From Streptomyces viridiviolaceus (GTDB lineage Bacteria > Actinomycetota > Actinomycetes > Streptomycetales > Streptomycetaceae): a stretch of DNA of 64,000 bases. Position 1 is the first letter of the stretch; each line of letters opens with the position of its first letter. The stretch spans positions 25,829-89,828 of the forward strand of contig NZ_BMWA01000034.1 in NCBI RefSeq assembly GCF_014650995.1, given 5' to 3'. The position numbers were made by a program, and so were the translations under genes. Below the pieces are notes generated by a model. The model saw only the letters and a list, made by a program, of their open reading frames with translations. It was not told the DNA's origin and did no database searches. This document shows positions 1 through 9,075 of the stretch, piece after piece.

Positions 1-364
1 GGGTGGTCGCGCGCTTGCCTTCCAGCAGGCCTGCGGCGGCCAGCACGAAGGCGCCCGTGCAGAGGGAGGCCACGCGTGCGCCCGCCTCGTGGGCCGCGCG
101 CACCGCGTCGACGAGCTCGGCCGGCGGGTCCTGGTCGATGTCGGCCCAGCCCGGGACGATCACGGTGTCGGCGCGCTGCAGGCCGTCGAGTCCGTGGTCG
201 GGCTCCAGCCGGAAGAGGCCGGCCCGGACGGTGCTCGGTCCGCAGACCGAGAGGCGGTACCAGGAATCCGCCACGCCGGTCATGTCGGCTCCGAAGACCT
301 CGCACGCCAGGGCGAGTTCGAAGTGCAGCATGCCGTCGGTGACGGCCAGGGCGACAGTGGTCAT
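1..364 (-). CDS. GlxA/AraC-type transcriptional regulator, N-terminal part (cut by window edge)
   Basis: The reverse strand reads MTTVALAVTDGMLHFELALA from an ATG at 364 and stays open to the window edge, about 121 codons. It is the DJ-1/PfpI-like domain of GlxA-type regulators. The strand-turn motif SLCTGAFVLAAAGLLEGKRA near residues 100-119 is typical of that family, where the Cys lies in a nucleophile elbow but the domain senses ligands rather than acting as an enzyme. The AraC-type DNA-binding half would lie outside the window. It is divergent from the gene at 475. Its target is unknown, and I see no evidence that it controls the steroid genes. Confidence 0.85.
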   Translation of the reverse strand, partial: MTTVALAVTDGMLHFELALACEVFGADMTGVADSWYRLSVCGPSTVRAGLFRLEPDHGLDGLQRADTVIVPGWADIDQDPPAELVDAVRAAHEAGARVASLCTGAFVLAAAGLLEGKRATT

Positions 365-474
365 GTCCGGAATTGTATGGGGCATGGCGTTCCGGACAGT
401 CGCGGTGCTGTGCCGGCCTCGGCCAGGATGTCCGTGACGGATCGCAGCGGATCATTCGAGTGCAGGGAGAAACC

Positions 475-1521
475 ATGGAATCGGGCCAGACCGTGGTGGT
501 GTTCGGCGCGTACGGGCACACCGGGCGGTTCGTGGTGGCGGAGCTGAGGGAGCGTGGGTTCCTCCCGGCCCTCTCTGGTCGCGACGCCGACAAGCTGAAG
601 GCGCTGGCGTACGAGACCGGGTTGGAGGCCCGCCCGGCCTCGGTCGACGACCCGGACTCGCTCGACCGCGCGCTGGCAGGCGCGGCGGCCGTGATCAACT
701 GCGCCGGGCCCTTCGCCGCGACGGCCGCACCCCTCGTCGAGGCGGCCCTGCGGGCCGGGATCCCGTATCTGGACGTGGCAGCCGAGATCGAGGCCAACGT
801 CGACACCTTCGCGCGCTTCGCCGACCGGGCACGCGACGCGGGAGCGGTGATCGTCCCGGCGATGGCCTTCTTCGGCGGCTTCGGGGACCTGCTGGCCACC
901 GCGGCGATGGGCGACTGGACGGCGGCCGACGAGGCGCACATCGCGTACGCACTGAGCAACTGGCACCCCACCGCCGGGACGCGCACGTCCGGCGTGGTCT
1001 CCCGGGAGCGGCGGGGCGGCCGGCGCATCCGCTACACCAACGGTCGGCTGGAGCACCGTGACGACGCCCCGCCGACCCTCAACTGGCACTTCCCCGAACC
1101 GATGGGCCCGCGGCCCGTCATCGGGGAGTTCACGATGGCCGACGTCGTGACCGTGCCCAGCCACCTGTCCATTCCCGAAGTGCGTACCTACATGACGCTC
1201 GAGGCGGCCCGGGACGTCGTGGCCCCCGACACGCCGACGCCGGCCGCGGTCGACGAGCGCGGGCGGTCCGCGCAGACCTTCCTCGTCGACGTCGTCGTGC
1301 GCTCGGGCGGCGCCGAACGGCGGGCCGTGGCCCGTGGTCAGGACATCTACGCCGTCACGGCGCCACTCGTGGTGGAAGCGGTCGACCGCATCCTCACGGG
1401 ACGGACCAAGGCGGTCGGTGTCGTCTCCGCGGGAGAGATCTTCGACGCGTCCGACTTCCTCCGTGCGCTGTCCCCGCACATCACCGTGGAGCTGCGTTCC
1501 CAGCCGGCCGGCCGTCCATAG
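475..1521 (+). CDS. Saccharopine dehydrogenase-like NAD(P)-binding protein
   Basis: A 348-residue protein starting MESGQTVVVFGAYGHTG. The GAYGHTGRF segment at residues 10-18 is the dinucleotide-binding loop of a Rossmann fold. VINCAGPFAATAAPLVEAA and YLDVAAEI are typical of the saccharopine dehydrogenase/trans-acting enoyl reductase superfamily. The start at 475 is chosen because the Rossmann strand begins a few residues later and a purine-rich GGGAGAAA precedes it; the reading frame is open further upstream. It is divergent from the GlxA-type regulator and convergent with the esterase at 1630. The substrate cannot be inferred. Related proteins act on lipid or polyketide enoyl groups, but some are uncharacterised. 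Confidence 0.8.
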   Translation: MESGQTVVVFGAYGHTGRFVVAELRERGFLPALSGRDADKLKALAYETGLEARPASVDDPDSLDRALAGAAAVINCAGPFAATAAPLVEAALRAGIPYLDVAAEIEANVDTFARFADRARDAGAVIVPAMAFFGGFGDLLATAAMGDWTAADEAHIAYALSNWHPTAGTRTSGVVSRERRGGRRIRYTNGRLEHRDDAPPTLNWHFPEPMGPRPVIGEFTMADVVTVPSHLSIPEVRTYMTLEAARDVVAPDTPTPAAVDERGRSAQTFLVDVVVRSGGAERRAVARGQDIYAVTAPLVVEAVDRILTGRTKAVGVVSAGEIFDASDFLRALSPHITVELRSQPAGRP

Positions 1522-1569
1522 GTGCGGCATTCACGCGATCCGGTCCGTCGGGCTTCCGCCGCGATGCGC

Positions 1570-1609
1570 GCCGGGCCGCAGGCGCTGTGCGCGGCTCCTG
1601 CGGCCCGGC
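1570..1609. terminator. Bidirectional terminator hairpin between convergent genes
   Basis: GCCGGGCCGCAGG (1570-1582) pairs perfectly with CCTGCGGCCCGGC (1597-1609) around a 14-nt loop. The hairpin lies between the converging ends at 1521 and 1630. There is no T-run, as is usual in high-GC actinobacteria. Confidence 0.75.
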
Positions 1610-1629
1610 CGGTCGCGTGGGTTCCCGTC

Positions 1630-3171
1630 TCAGGGGCAGCTTCCGTCCGCGACGGTGAAGTGGCCGGCGGGCGATTCCTTCAGTGTGTGGGTGACGAAGG
1701 TGTTGTACAGACCCATGTTCTGCCCGGAGCCCACGGCGTAGGTGTAGCCGCCGCTGGTCGTGGCGCGTCCCGCCTGGACGTGGGCGTAGTTGGTGGCGGT
1801 CCAGCAGGTGGCCGTGGCACCGGTGGTCCGTGCGGTGACCGTGGCGGAGAGCGGGCCCGTCCTGCCGTCGGCGTCGCGGGCGGCCACGGCGTAGGTGTGG
1901 GTGGAGCCCGGGGTCAGCCCGGTGTCGGTGTACGAGGCCGAGTCGGGCGTCGCGATCCGGGTGCCGTCGCGGTGGACGGCGTAGCCGGTGGCGCCGTCGA
2001 CCGGGTTCCAGCTCAGGCTGACGGTGGTGTCGGTGGTGCCGGTCGCGGCCAGGCCCGCCGGGGCGGGCAGCGGGCCGGGCTGGGGGTCGGATTCCGCCAG
2101 GCCGAAGAACCGGGTGATCCAGTAGCTGGAGCAGATCGAGTCCAGGAAGTAGGCGGCGCCGGTGCTGCCGCACTGCTGGGTGCCGCTGCCCGGATCGACC
2201 GGTGTGCCGTGCCCGATGCCCGGGACGCGGTTCACCTCGACGGCGACCGAGCCGTTCCCGGCGAGGTACTCCTCGTGCCGGGTGGAGTTCGGGCCGATGG
2301 CCGAGGTGCGCGACGGTGTCTGGGGGAGCCCGTGCAGCGCGGTCCACTGGTCCCGGAGTTCGTCGGCGTTACGGGGGACGACGGTGGTGTCCCTGTCGCC
2401 GTGCCAGACGGCCACGCGCGGCCACGGGCCGGACCATGAGGGGTGGGCGCCGCGGACCCGGTCGGCCCACTGCGCCGGGGTGAGGTCGGTACCGGGGCTC
2501 ATGCACGAGTACGCACTGGCGACGTCATTGGCACAGCCGTAGGGCAGCCCGGCGACCACCGCGCCCGCCTGGAAGACGTCCGGGTAGGCGGCGAGCATCA
2601 CCGACGTCATGGCGCCTCCGGCGGACAGTCCCGTGACGTAGGTCCGCCGGGGGTCCGCGCCCAGGGCGGAGACGGTGTGCGCGGCCATCTGCCGGATGGA
2701 GGCGGCCTCGCCCTGGCCTCTGCGGTTGTCACTGCTCTGGAACCAGTTGAAGCACTTGTTGAGGTTGTTCGAGGTCGTCGTCTCCGCGAACACCACCAGG
2801 AACCCGTACCGGTCGGCGAGTTCGGGCAGCCCGGAGTTGTCGGCGTAGCCCTGGGCGTTCTGCGTGCACCCGTGCAGCGCGAACACCACCGCCGGGGCCG
2901 GGGGCAGGGAAGCGGGCCGGTAGACGTACATGTTCAGCCGGCCGGGATTGGCGCCGAAGTCGCCGACCGGGGTCAGGCCGACCGCGGCGTGCGCGGCCGG
3001 CGCCGGGGCGAGCAGGGCCGCGCCGAGCACGAGGGCCACGACGGTCACCAGACGGGACAGCACAGCGCGCCACGCGAGTGCCGCCGGGCGCGGCGACGGG
3101 ACGGCGGGTGGCGGCGCGGACGAGATGTGGGGCGGCGGGTTGACGGCTCCTGGCGACGGCGACGACTGCAC
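1630..3171 (-). CDS. Secreted PHB depolymerase-type esterase with a fibronectin III domain
   Basis: A 513-residue secreted hydrolase. GTG at 3171 is chosen because GAGGGAG sits 5 nt upstream; the frame runs open to 3294. A Pro/Ser-rich N-region, a hydrophobic stretch and an AHA-A site near residue 62 form the signal peptide. The alpha/beta-hydrolase core has the oxyanion motif HGCTQN (about 100) and the lipase box TGLSAGGAM with Ser183 as nucleophile. WHGDRDTTV carries the acid, and a GIGHGTPV His follows. A fibronectin III module (PAPAGLAATGTTDTTVSLSW onward) and a Cys-containing C-terminal domain probably bind insoluble polymer. The family hydrolyses poly-3-hydroxybutyrate or related esters outside the cell. 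It has no visible link to the steroid genes. Confidence 0.88.
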   Translation of the reverse strand: MQSSPSPGAVNPPPHISSAPPPAVPSPRPAALAWRAVLSRLVTVVALVLGAALLAPAPAAHAAVGLTPVGDFGANPGRLNMYVYRPASLPPAPAVVFALHGCTQNAQGYADNSGLPELADRYGFLVVFAETTTSNNLNKCFNWFQSSDNRRGQGEAASIRQMAAHTVSALGADPRRTYVTGLSAGGAMTSVMLAAYPDVFQAGAVVAGLPYGCANDVASAYSCMSPGTDLTPAQWADRVRGAHPSWSGPWPRVAVWHGDRDTTVVPRNADELRDQWTALHGLPQTPSRTSAIGPNSTRHEEYLAGNGSVAVEVNRVPGIGHGTPVDPGSGTQQCGSTGAAYFLDSICSSYWITRFFGLAESDPQPGPLPAPAGLAATGTTDTTVSLSWNPVDGATGYAVHRDGTRIATPDSASYTDTGLTPGSTHTYAVAARDADGRTGPLSATVTARTTGATATCWTATNYAHVQAGRATTSGGYTYAVGSGQNMGLYNTFVTHTLKESPAGHFTVADGSCP

Positions 3172-3489
3172 GGCGGCTCCCTCGGCTGTTGGGGGGACCG
3201 GACCGCTCCGTCGGCGTGGAAAAGTGGGGGAGAGGTCCGGTGCCCGGCACCGTAGAGCTGGTTCAAGGCTCAACGTCATGGTCGGGGGCGCCACAGCCGG
3301 CCCGGCACGACGGGCACACGGAAGGGTTGCGCCGCCTCGTACCGTCTGCTAATCGCCGCGGCGGCGGGACCGCCCCCGAACGGACCGGCACCACACGGAC
3401 CTCCGCCTGCCCGTGACCTCGTCCGCGACCTGCTCGCCGCGGTCGCGTCCGCGCCCTCGGCGTGCCGGCGCGGGCAGGACCGTAGAGGA
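3172..3489. other. Intergenic region upstream of the secreted esterase
   Basis: The 318 bases between the esterase start and the end of the DUF2889 gene. The region must hold the esterase promoter. I see no strong dyad, repeat or convincing small gene in it. Confidence 0.5.
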
Positions 3490-4476
3490 TCAGAGTGCCA
3501 CGACGTCGCCGAGCGACCGCAACTGGTCGTTGAGGTGGGTGCACGTCGATGCCCCCCGGAAGTCGCTCCGCACCCTCCGGCACGCCTCGCGCAGGTCGCG
3601 TCCCACCAGCCGGCCCGCGCTGCCGGCGGCAACGGGGCACTCCGGCCAGGGCAGCACGCGTGGCACGGCGACGGCGTCGAGTACGCGCCACGTTCCCGGT
3701 GCGACCCCGGCGCGTATCTCGTACTCGTGGATGACGGTCCCGCGCCCGTCCGGGGCGAGATGGCTGTCACGGAACAGCGACTTCACCGTGATCACCTCTC
3801 CCGGCAGCACGTCGAGGCGCCGCTGCCGCCGCATGCTGTGCGGCGGCAGCGCATCGAGCCGATGCCAGGCCAGGGGGTCGTCCCCGGATTCCAGCAGGGG
3901 AGCGGCGGGGCCGGCGGCGAGAGGGAAGCGTCCCCCGTGCTCCATCTGGAACAGGACCGTCCCGCCCCGCCGGAAGCCGGCGCACACGTCCGGGACGGGC
4001 CGGTAGTCCGGGCGTCCCCCGGCGCCGCGTGCCCCCGCCGCTTGGAGGACGTGGTTGGAGACCAGCGTCGCGCCGGGCACGTCGTCGAGCAGGGCGTACA
4101 GCAGCGAGCGCGCGTCACGCTCGTGCGGGACCAGTTGGTCCAGCCGAGCCCGGAAGCCGGGACCGGCGGTCGCGCCCACCAGCGCTTCGAGGGCCGGGAT
4201 CACGGGGACGGTGGTGACCTGGGTGATCCTGCGCCCGTCGAGGAACGCCACGCGCATGTCGAAGGAAGCCTCACCCAGCACGTGTCCCGACCCGTCGTGA
4301 GCCGTGCGCAGGTCGCGGGCGCGGCCGCGCAGCACGAGGTCACCGAGCACGCCGTCCGGCCGCAGCATGTCGATGCTGCTGGTACGGCGGACCGACCCCG
4401 GAACGCGTGCCGGTGTGCCGCGGGTCGGTCCGTACGTCCCAGGACGCGGGCACGGAGTCACTCCTTCCGGAGCCAT
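3490..4476 (-). CDS. DUF2889 domain protein
   Basis: A 328-residue cytoplasmic protein, start ATG 4476 after GGGGAGGCGGTG. PGSVRRTSSIDMLRPDGVLGDLVLRGRARDL is the N-terminal pattern of DUF2889, and the C-terminal LREACRRVRSDFRGASTCTHLNDQLRSL is its conserved end (RSDFRGxxxCTHLND). Proteins of this family are often encoded near steroid or aromatic catabolic genes, but their biochemical role is not established. It lies 106 nt downstream of kstD on the same strand and could be the last gene of the fadD3-kstD unit. Conserved Cys and His residues at the C-terminus could bind a metal, which is inference only. Confidence 0.8.
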   Translation of the reverse strand: MAPEGVTPCPRPGTYGPTRGTPARVPGSVRRTSSIDMLRPDGVLGDLVLRGRARDLRTAHDGSGHVLGEASFDMRVAFLDGRRITQVTTVPVIPALEALVGATAGPGFRARLDQLVPHERDARSLLYALLDDVPGATLVSNHVLQAAGARGAGGRPDYRPVPDVCAGFRRGGTVLFQMEHGGRFPLAAGPAAPLLESGDDPLAWHRLDALPPHSMRRQRRLDVLPGEVITVKSLFRDSHLAPDGRGTVIHEYEIRAGVAPGTWRVLDAVAVPRVLPWPECPVAAGSAGRLVGRDLREACRRVRSDFRGASTCTHLNDQLRSLGDVVAL

Positions 4477-4582
4477 CACCGCCTCCCCGTCCTGGGAAGC
4501 GGCAAGGTGTACGCGCTCTCGCCGTTCGGCGAGCGGCGCCGGTGACGACCGCCGTCCCACCGGTCATCCGGAAGGTCCGGAA

Positions 4583-6172
4583 TCAACGGTCGGCTTCCTG
4601 CCCCGCCATGTCGGCGGCGGCTATGTGGCCGAAGACCATGGCGGAACCGATCGGTGCGCCCGGGCCCGGGTAGTGGGGGCCGGACACCGAGGCGGCGGTG
4701 TTGCCGGCCGCGTACAGGCCGGGGATCGGCAAGCCGTCCTCCCGCAGCACCCGGGCGCGGGTGTCGGTCCGTACGCCGCCCTTGGTGCCGAGGTCGCCGA
4801 GGACGATCTGCACGGCGTGGAAGGGGCCGCTCTCGATCGGTACCAGGCAGGGGTTGGCGTCCGCGGCGCCCGGCGCCCGTGTCGCGGCGTCGGCGACGAA
4901 GAAGCGGTCGTACGGGTCCTCGCCGCGGTGGAAGTCCGCGTCCACGCCCTCGGCCGCGTAACCGTTGAAGGTCCGCACGGTGCTCCCCAGCGCCTCGGCG
5001 TCGACGCCGATCTGCCGGGCGAGGCCGTCCAGCGTCTCGGCGGTGCGCCACAACCCGGCCGCCGTGAAGGCATGCCGGTCCGCGGGGACGACGGTGATGC
5101 CGGGCAGTTCACCGCCGAACCGGTCGTCGAAGACCCACCACACCGGGTTGTCGGGGGTGGTCCCGGCCTTGGCCGCGAGCATCCGGCGGCCCATCCGGTC
5201 GTACGGCAGCGACTCGTTGGCGAAGCGGCGCCCCGAGCCGTCGACGAAGATGCCGCCGCGCAGGCCGAGGGTGAAGGCGGCCGAACCGTCGGGGAAGCGC
5301 AGGGACGGGCACCACCAGGCCTGGTCGAGCAGGCCGGTGGCGGCTCCGGCCCGGGCGGCGGCGATCAGCGCGTCCCCGGTGTTGCCGCCGGGTGCGCCCA
5401 TCGTCCAGTCGGCGCCGGGCAGGTCCTGCCACTCGCGTCGCAACTCGGCGTTGGCCTCGAAGCCGCCGGCGGCGAGGAGCACTCCGCGGCGGGCGCGGAT
5501 CCGCAGGGTGCCGCCGTCGTGTGCGGCCTCGGCGCCGACGACACGGCCGGCCTCGGTGATCAGGCCGGTGAGGGCGGTGTGCAGGAGGGTGCGGCCGTTG
5601 CCGGTGGACTCGAGCGCCAGCAGCAGGCGTCCGATCAGGGCCCGGCCGTCGGTGAGCGGGCCGTCGGGGGCCGGCAGGCCGAGCCGGTCGGCCCAGGCCG
5701 GGGGGCGCACCGCGTCGAGCAGCGGGTGCGGGCCGCCGGGTGCGGGCAGCTCGACGGGGAAGACGCCGCGGCCGGCCTCGAAGCGGCCCGGCGCCGCGTA
5801 GTAGTCGGGGAACGGCCGGTGCTCGAAACGGACGTGCGGGTTGTCCTCGAGGAAGGTGACGGTCGCCGAGGCGCCGTCGATGTAGGCGTCCTGCAGTTCG
5901 TGCGGGGTGGCGTCCCCGACCACCGCACGGAAGTAGGTACGGCCGAGGTCGGCGGAGTCCGGCACACCGTCACGTTCCTGGGCCTGGTTGCCGGGCAGCC
6001 ACAGGCAGGCACCGGCGTAGGCGGTGGTGCCGCCGAAGTGCCCGGTCTTCTCGATGACCAGGGTGTCCAGGCCACGGGCCGCCGTGCCGTACGCGCCGGT
6101 GAGCGCGCCTCCGCCGGATCCCACGACCAGGACGTCGCACTCCTGGTCCCATGTCTGATCGGTGTTCGCCAT
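4583..6172 (-). CDS. kstD: 3-Ketosteroid Delta1-dehydrogenase (KstD)
   Basis: A 529-residue FAD enzyme that puts a 1,2 double bond into ring A of 3-ketosteroids, such as androstenedione to androstadienedione. The start at 6172 follows GGAGAGACGAC. WDQECDVLVVGSGGG at the N-terminus is the FAD dinucleotide motif, and TGHFGGTTAYAGACLWLP is typical of KstD. Residues known to be catalytic in Rhodococcus KstD1 (Y119, Y318, Y487, G491) match Y125 (or Y124), Y324 (ANESLPYD), Y501 and G505 (GPHYPGPG), so it looks active. It follows fadD3 on the same strand, 185 nt downstream. Substrate preference within the family cannot be read from the sequence. Confidence 0.9.
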   Translation of the reverse strand: MANTDQTWDQECDVLVVGSGGGALTGAYGTAARGLDTLVIEKTGHFGGTTAYAGACLWLPGNQAQERDGVPDSADLGRTYFRAVVGDATPHELQDAYIDGASATVTFLEDNPHVRFEHRPFPDYYAAPGRFEAGRGVFPVELPAPGGPHPLLDAVRPPAWADRLGLPAPDGPLTDGRALIGRLLLALESTGNGRTLLHTALTGLITEAGRVVGAEAAHDGGTLRIRARRGVLLAAGGFEANAELRREWQDLPGADWTMGAPGGNTGDALIAAARAGAATGLLDQAWWCPSLRFPDGSAAFTLGLRGGIFVDGSGRRFANESLPYDRMGRRMLAAKAGTTPDNPVWWVFDDRFGGELPGITVVPADRHAFTAAGLWRTAETLDGLARQIGVDAEALGSTVRTFNGYAAEGVDADFHRGEDPYDRFFVADAATRAPGAADANPCLVPIESGPFHAVQIVLGDLGTKGGVRTDTRARVLREDGLPIPGLYAAGNTAASVSGPHYPGPGAPIGSAMVFGHIAAADMAGQEADR

Positions 6173-6357
6173 GTCGTCTCTCCGATGCGGTCGGTTGGCT
6201 GGGCGGATGCGCTGAGGGTCGTGTGCCGGGAGGGTGGCGTTGCGCGCGTGGGTGTCCTCGTGGGGGATCGGTGCTGTGCCCGTGGGCATGGCCGCAGCCG
6301 GAAGGAGAGGGGCGACTCGAGCGTCGGCACCGCTTCGGCGTCCCTCCGCCTCGGACG

Positions 6358-7971
6358 TCACCGCCCGTCCTTCTCCCGCGCCGCGCGCCGCAGTTCACCC
6401 TTGAGGACCTTGCCCCCGGCGTTGCGCGGCAGCTCCGGTACGAGGCGGAAGTGCCGCGGCACCTTGAAATTCGCCAGGCGTTCCCTGGTCCATGCGGTGA
6501 GGTCGGCCTGCGTGGGGCGGGCGCCCTTCTCGGGGACCACGAAGGCCACGCCGACCTCACCGAGCCGTTCGTCCGGGGCACCCACGACGGCAGCCTCGGC
6601 GATGTCCGGATGGCCGCGCAGCGTGTTCTCCACCTCCGCCGGGTACGCGTTGAAGCCTCCGACGACGTACATGTCCTTGAGACGGTCCGTGATCGACAGA
6701 TGGCCGCGTTCGTCGAGCACGCCGACGTCGCCGGTGTGCAGCCAGCCGTCGGCGTCGATGGCCTGGGCGGTGGCCTCGGGGTCGTCGAGGTAGCCGAGCA
6801 TGACGTGGTAGCCGCGCACGACGACCTCGCCGGGCTGCCCGGGTGGGAGGGCGCGGCCGTCCGCGTCGACGATCCGCAGTTCGGTGCCGGGCAGTGCCGG
6901 GCCGACGGTGCGGGCGAGAGTGCCGGCGTCGGCGTCGACGGGGCAGACGGAGACCACACCTGAGGACTCACTCAGCCCGTAGGCGGTGAAGACGTCCTGC
7001 GCGCCGAGGGCTCGGCGGATCTCCTCGATCAGCTCGGTGGGGATCATGGCCGCTCCCGTGCCGGCCAGGCGCAGTGTCGTCAGGTCGTACTCGGCGCGCC
7101 GGGGATGGCGGATGAGGCCGTGGAAGACGGTCGGCGGGCCCATGAGCACGCTCACCTTCTCCTCGGCCACTCGGCTCAGGACCCGGTCGGTGTCGTAGAC
7201 CGGCTCGGGGAGCATGGTCGCGCCGCTCAACAGGCAGGCGAGAACGCCGGCCTTGTAGCCGAAGGTGTGGAAGAAGGGGTTGACCAGCAGGTAGCGGTCT
7301 CCGGGCCGCAGGGTGACGGTGCGCGACCAGGTGCCGAACACGCGCAGGGTCTGTCCGTGCGTGATCATCACGCCCTTGGGCCGACCCGTGGTGCCGGAGG
7401 TGTAGAGGATGTCGGACAGGTCCTGCGGACGCACGGAGGCGCTGCGGGCGGACCGCCGGCGGTCGGGCACGGCCTCGCCGGCCGCCAGGTAGGCGTCCCA
7501 CGAGACGGCGTCCTCGGTCGCGTCCCCGCGCAGGACGACGATGCTGCGCAACTGTCCGAGGTCTTCACCGGAAGCCGTCAGCATCGCCACGTAGTCGGTG
7601 CCCAGGAAGCCCCGTTCGGTGAACAGCACCTGGGCACCGCTGCGTCGGACGATGTCCGCGGCTTCGGCCGCCTTGTAGCGCGTGTTCAGCGGCACCAGGA
7701 CCGCCCCCACCGAGACCGCGCCCAGCGCAGCGGTGATCCACTGCCGGCTGTTCGGCGCCCAGACGGCCACTCGGTCGCCGGGCCCCAAGCCGTGGGCGAC
7801 GGCAGCCCGCGCGGACGCGTGCACCTCGTCCCGCATGCGCTCGAAGCTCCACCGCACCTCACCGTCGACGAGAGCTTCCGCATCCCCGAACGCGTCGGCG
7901 GCGAAATCCACCAACTCGGCGACGGTGACGGGACCTGCCTGTTCGGGCTCTCCCCACTGGTGGCTGTTCAT
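6358..7971 (-). CDS. fadD3: HIP-CoA synthetase-like acyl-CoA ligase (FadD3)
   Basis: A 537-residue ANL-superfamily ligase. Motifs run in order: ILYTSGTTGRPKGVMITHGQ (P-loop-like A3), the YGLSESSG acyl-adenylate motif (A5), GWLHTGDVG (A7), and DMYVVGGFNAYPAEVE followed by GGKVLKGELR carrying the C-terminal catalytic Lys. VGGFNAYPAEVE is characteristic of FadD3, which activates the C/D-ring propionate HIP with CoA after ring A/B removal. ATG 7971 is the chosen start; AGGAGG lies 12 nt upstream, and GTG 7980 is an alternative that is too close to it. The promoter region carries one of the five shared TCCCRC dyads (8071-8085). In M. tuberculosis fadD3 belongs to the KstR2 regulon, but I see no KstR2 box here. 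Confidence 0.88.
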   Translation of the reverse strand: MNSHQWGEPEQAGPVTVAELVDFAADAFGDAEALVDGEVRWSFERMRDEVHASARAAVAHGLGPGDRVAVWAPNSRQWITAALGAVSVGAVLVPLNTRYKAAEAADIVRRSGAQVLFTERGFLGTDYVAMLTASGEDLGQLRSIVVLRGDATEDAVSWDAYLAAGEAVPDRRRSARSASVRPQDLSDILYTSGTTGRPKGVMITHGQTLRVFGTWSRTVTLRPGDRYLLVNPFFHTFGYKAGVLACLLSGATMLPEPVYDTDRVLSRVAEEKVSVLMGPPTVFHGLIRHPRRAEYDLTTLRLAGTGAAMIPTELIEEIRRALGAQDVFTAYGLSESSGVVSVCPVDADAGTLARTVGPALPGTELRIVDADGRALPPGQPGEVVVRGYHVMLGYLDDPEATAQAIDADGWLHTGDVGVLDERGHLSITDRLKDMYVVGGFNAYPAEVENTLRGHPDIAEAAVVGAPDERLGEVGVAFVVPEKGARPTQADLTAWTRERLANFKVPRHFRLVPELPRNAGGKVLKGELRRAAREKDGR

Positions 7972-8364
7972 GCTGATCACGAGCCTCCTGAACTCTGCGG
8001 TGTGGCGCGGCACCGGCGCTGCCGTGGGCGGTATGACACATCGCCGCCGCCCGCTGTGACCATGGGGATGTCCCACCCAGTGGGAGACCCGGCCGCCCGG
8101 GCTGCCGAGCGGGGCGGCCGGCACCGGCCCCGTGTCGCGCAGGAGACGGGCAGCCGCGACGAGCGGGCCCACCGGATCACCGATGTGAGGCGCCGGTGGA
8201 GCCACCGGTTCTCAAGTACGGGGTGATGCTGCGGCCGTGGCTGGGGCGTTCGCCGGGCCCGGAGCGGGGGCGCGAGATGCCGGGCCGGCCGGCGATGCGG
8301 CGGTGGACGCCGAGGGTGCCCCTGCCGAGGAGGCGTGGGCGTCTGTCAAGTGGGCGGAGCGGTA
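7972..8364. other. Intergenic region between the hsaB-like gene and fadD3
   Basis: The 393 bases contain the fadD3 promoter and dyad site 1. A 66-codon forward reading frame (8237-8437) is open here but overlaps the hsaB-like 3' end and has no good ribosome site, so it is not called. Confidence 0.5.
8033..8085 (-). promoter_or_regulatory. Shared 15-bp dyad (site 1) with spaced -10-like hexamer, upstream of fadD3
   Basis: TCCCACCCAGTGGGA at 8071-8085 is an inverted repeat with TCCCAC/GTGGGA-type arms. Reading toward fadD3, the hexamer TGTCAT begins at 8038, exactly 33 nt beyond the dyad. The same layout is seen at 27852, 37522 and 37968. It is the weakest hexamer of the four because its second base is not A. 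Confidence 0.6.
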
Positions 8365-8943
8365 CTACGCCTCGGAGCGGGACCCGGCCGACGCGATGCC
8401 GGCCGACCTGGACGAGCCGGAGCGCAGGCGGCCGTAGGTGCGGCGGAAGTAGAGCAGCGGGTCGGCCGTGCGGGGGCGGTCCGCCGCGGCGAGCGCGGTG
8501 ACCCGGCCCAGGGCGATCAGGTGGTCGCCGCCGGGCAGTGTGCCCGCCGGGTCGCACTCGATCGTCGCGAGCGCGCCGTCGAGCAGGGGCGCGCCGTTCG
8601 TCCCGGGGTGCCAGTCGACTCCGGCGAACTTGTCCCCGCCGGTCACGGCGAACTGCCGGCACAACCGCTGCTGGTCGGCCGCGAGGAGGTTGACGGCGAA
8701 GCGTCCGGCCGCACGGATCTTCGGCCAGGTGGTCGAGGTGTGCGCGGGGCAGAAGCACACCAGGGGCGGGTCCAGGGACACCGAGGAGAACGACTGGACG
8801 GCCATCCCCGCCGGCCGTCCGTCGGGCTGGATGGCGGTGATGACCGCGACGCCGGTGCAGAAGCTGCCGAGCACCTCCCGCATGGTCGCGTCGTCGACCT
8901 GCGCGGCTCGCAGGGGAGCGGTCCGGGGAGTGAGGGTGGACAT
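8365..8943 (-). CDS. Flavin reductase, HsaB-like (second copy)
   Basis: A 192-residue flavin reductase of the HpaC/HsaB family, which supplies reduced FMN/FAD to a two-component monooxygenase. The family core is intact: MREVLGSFCTGVAVITA, VQSFSSVSLDPPLVCFCP, AGRFAVNLLA, GDKFAGVDW, APLLDGALATIEC, GGDHLIALGRV and PLLYFRRTYG. The ATG at 8943 has GGAGAGAGC directly upstream. It resembles the HsaB at 41047 across its length but has an N-terminal extension of about 20 residues and a Ser/Arg/Ala-rich tail. It is monocistronic, and its leader starts with the tandem dyad 8955-8984. It may serve HsaA1, or the LLM enzyme at 45517 whose gene shares the same operator. The partner is inference. Confidence 0.85.
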   Translation of the reverse strand: MSTLTPRTAPLRAAQVDDATMREVLGSFCTGVAVITAIQPDGRPAGMAVQSFSSVSLDPPLVCFCPAHTSTTWPKIRAAGRFAVNLLAADQQRLCRQFAVTGGDKFAGVDWHPGTNGAPLLDGALATIECDPAGTLPGGDHLIALGRVTALAAADRPRTADPLLYFRRTYGRLRSGSSRSAGIASAGSRSEA

Positions 8944-8954
8944 GCTCTCTCCAT

Positions 8955-8984
8955 ATTTCTGATAGGAATATTTCTAATAGGAAT
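8955..8984 (-). promoter_or_regulatory. Tandem 15-bp dyads, candidate repressor operator for the hsaB-like gene
   Basis: Two abutting copies, ATTTCTGATAGGAAT (8955-8969) and ATTTCTAATAGGAAT (8970-8984), each an imperfect inverted repeat. They lie immediately upstream of the Shine-Dalgarno of the 8943 start and are strikingly AT-rich for this genome. The only other copy of this arrangement is at 45534-45563. Confidence 0.65.
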
Positions 8985-9031
8985 ACTCTGATCGGCCGGG
9001 CCCGTACGTCAAGGGCCCCACCCCGCCGGCG

Positions 9032-9069
9032 GCAGCCCCGGGAGGGGCTGCTGCTCCTCCCCGGGCTGC
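9032..9069 (-). terminator. Terminator hairpin after fadE33
   Basis: GCAGCCCCGGGAGG (9032-9045) pairs with CCTCCCCGGGCTGC (9056-9069), with one mismatch in 14 and a 10-nt loop. It closes the leftward echA-fadE31-fadE32-MFS-fadE33 unit and isolates the hsaB-like gene. Confidence 0.7.
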
Positions 9070-9075
9070 GCCCGA

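Noticed and set aside
8237..8437. 66-codon forward frame (GTG start) ending DEPERRRP
   Set aside because: Third-position GC is high and part reads plausibly (AWASVKWAERYYASERDP), but it overlaps the 3' end of the hsaB-like gene, has no good ribosome site and no recognised domain.
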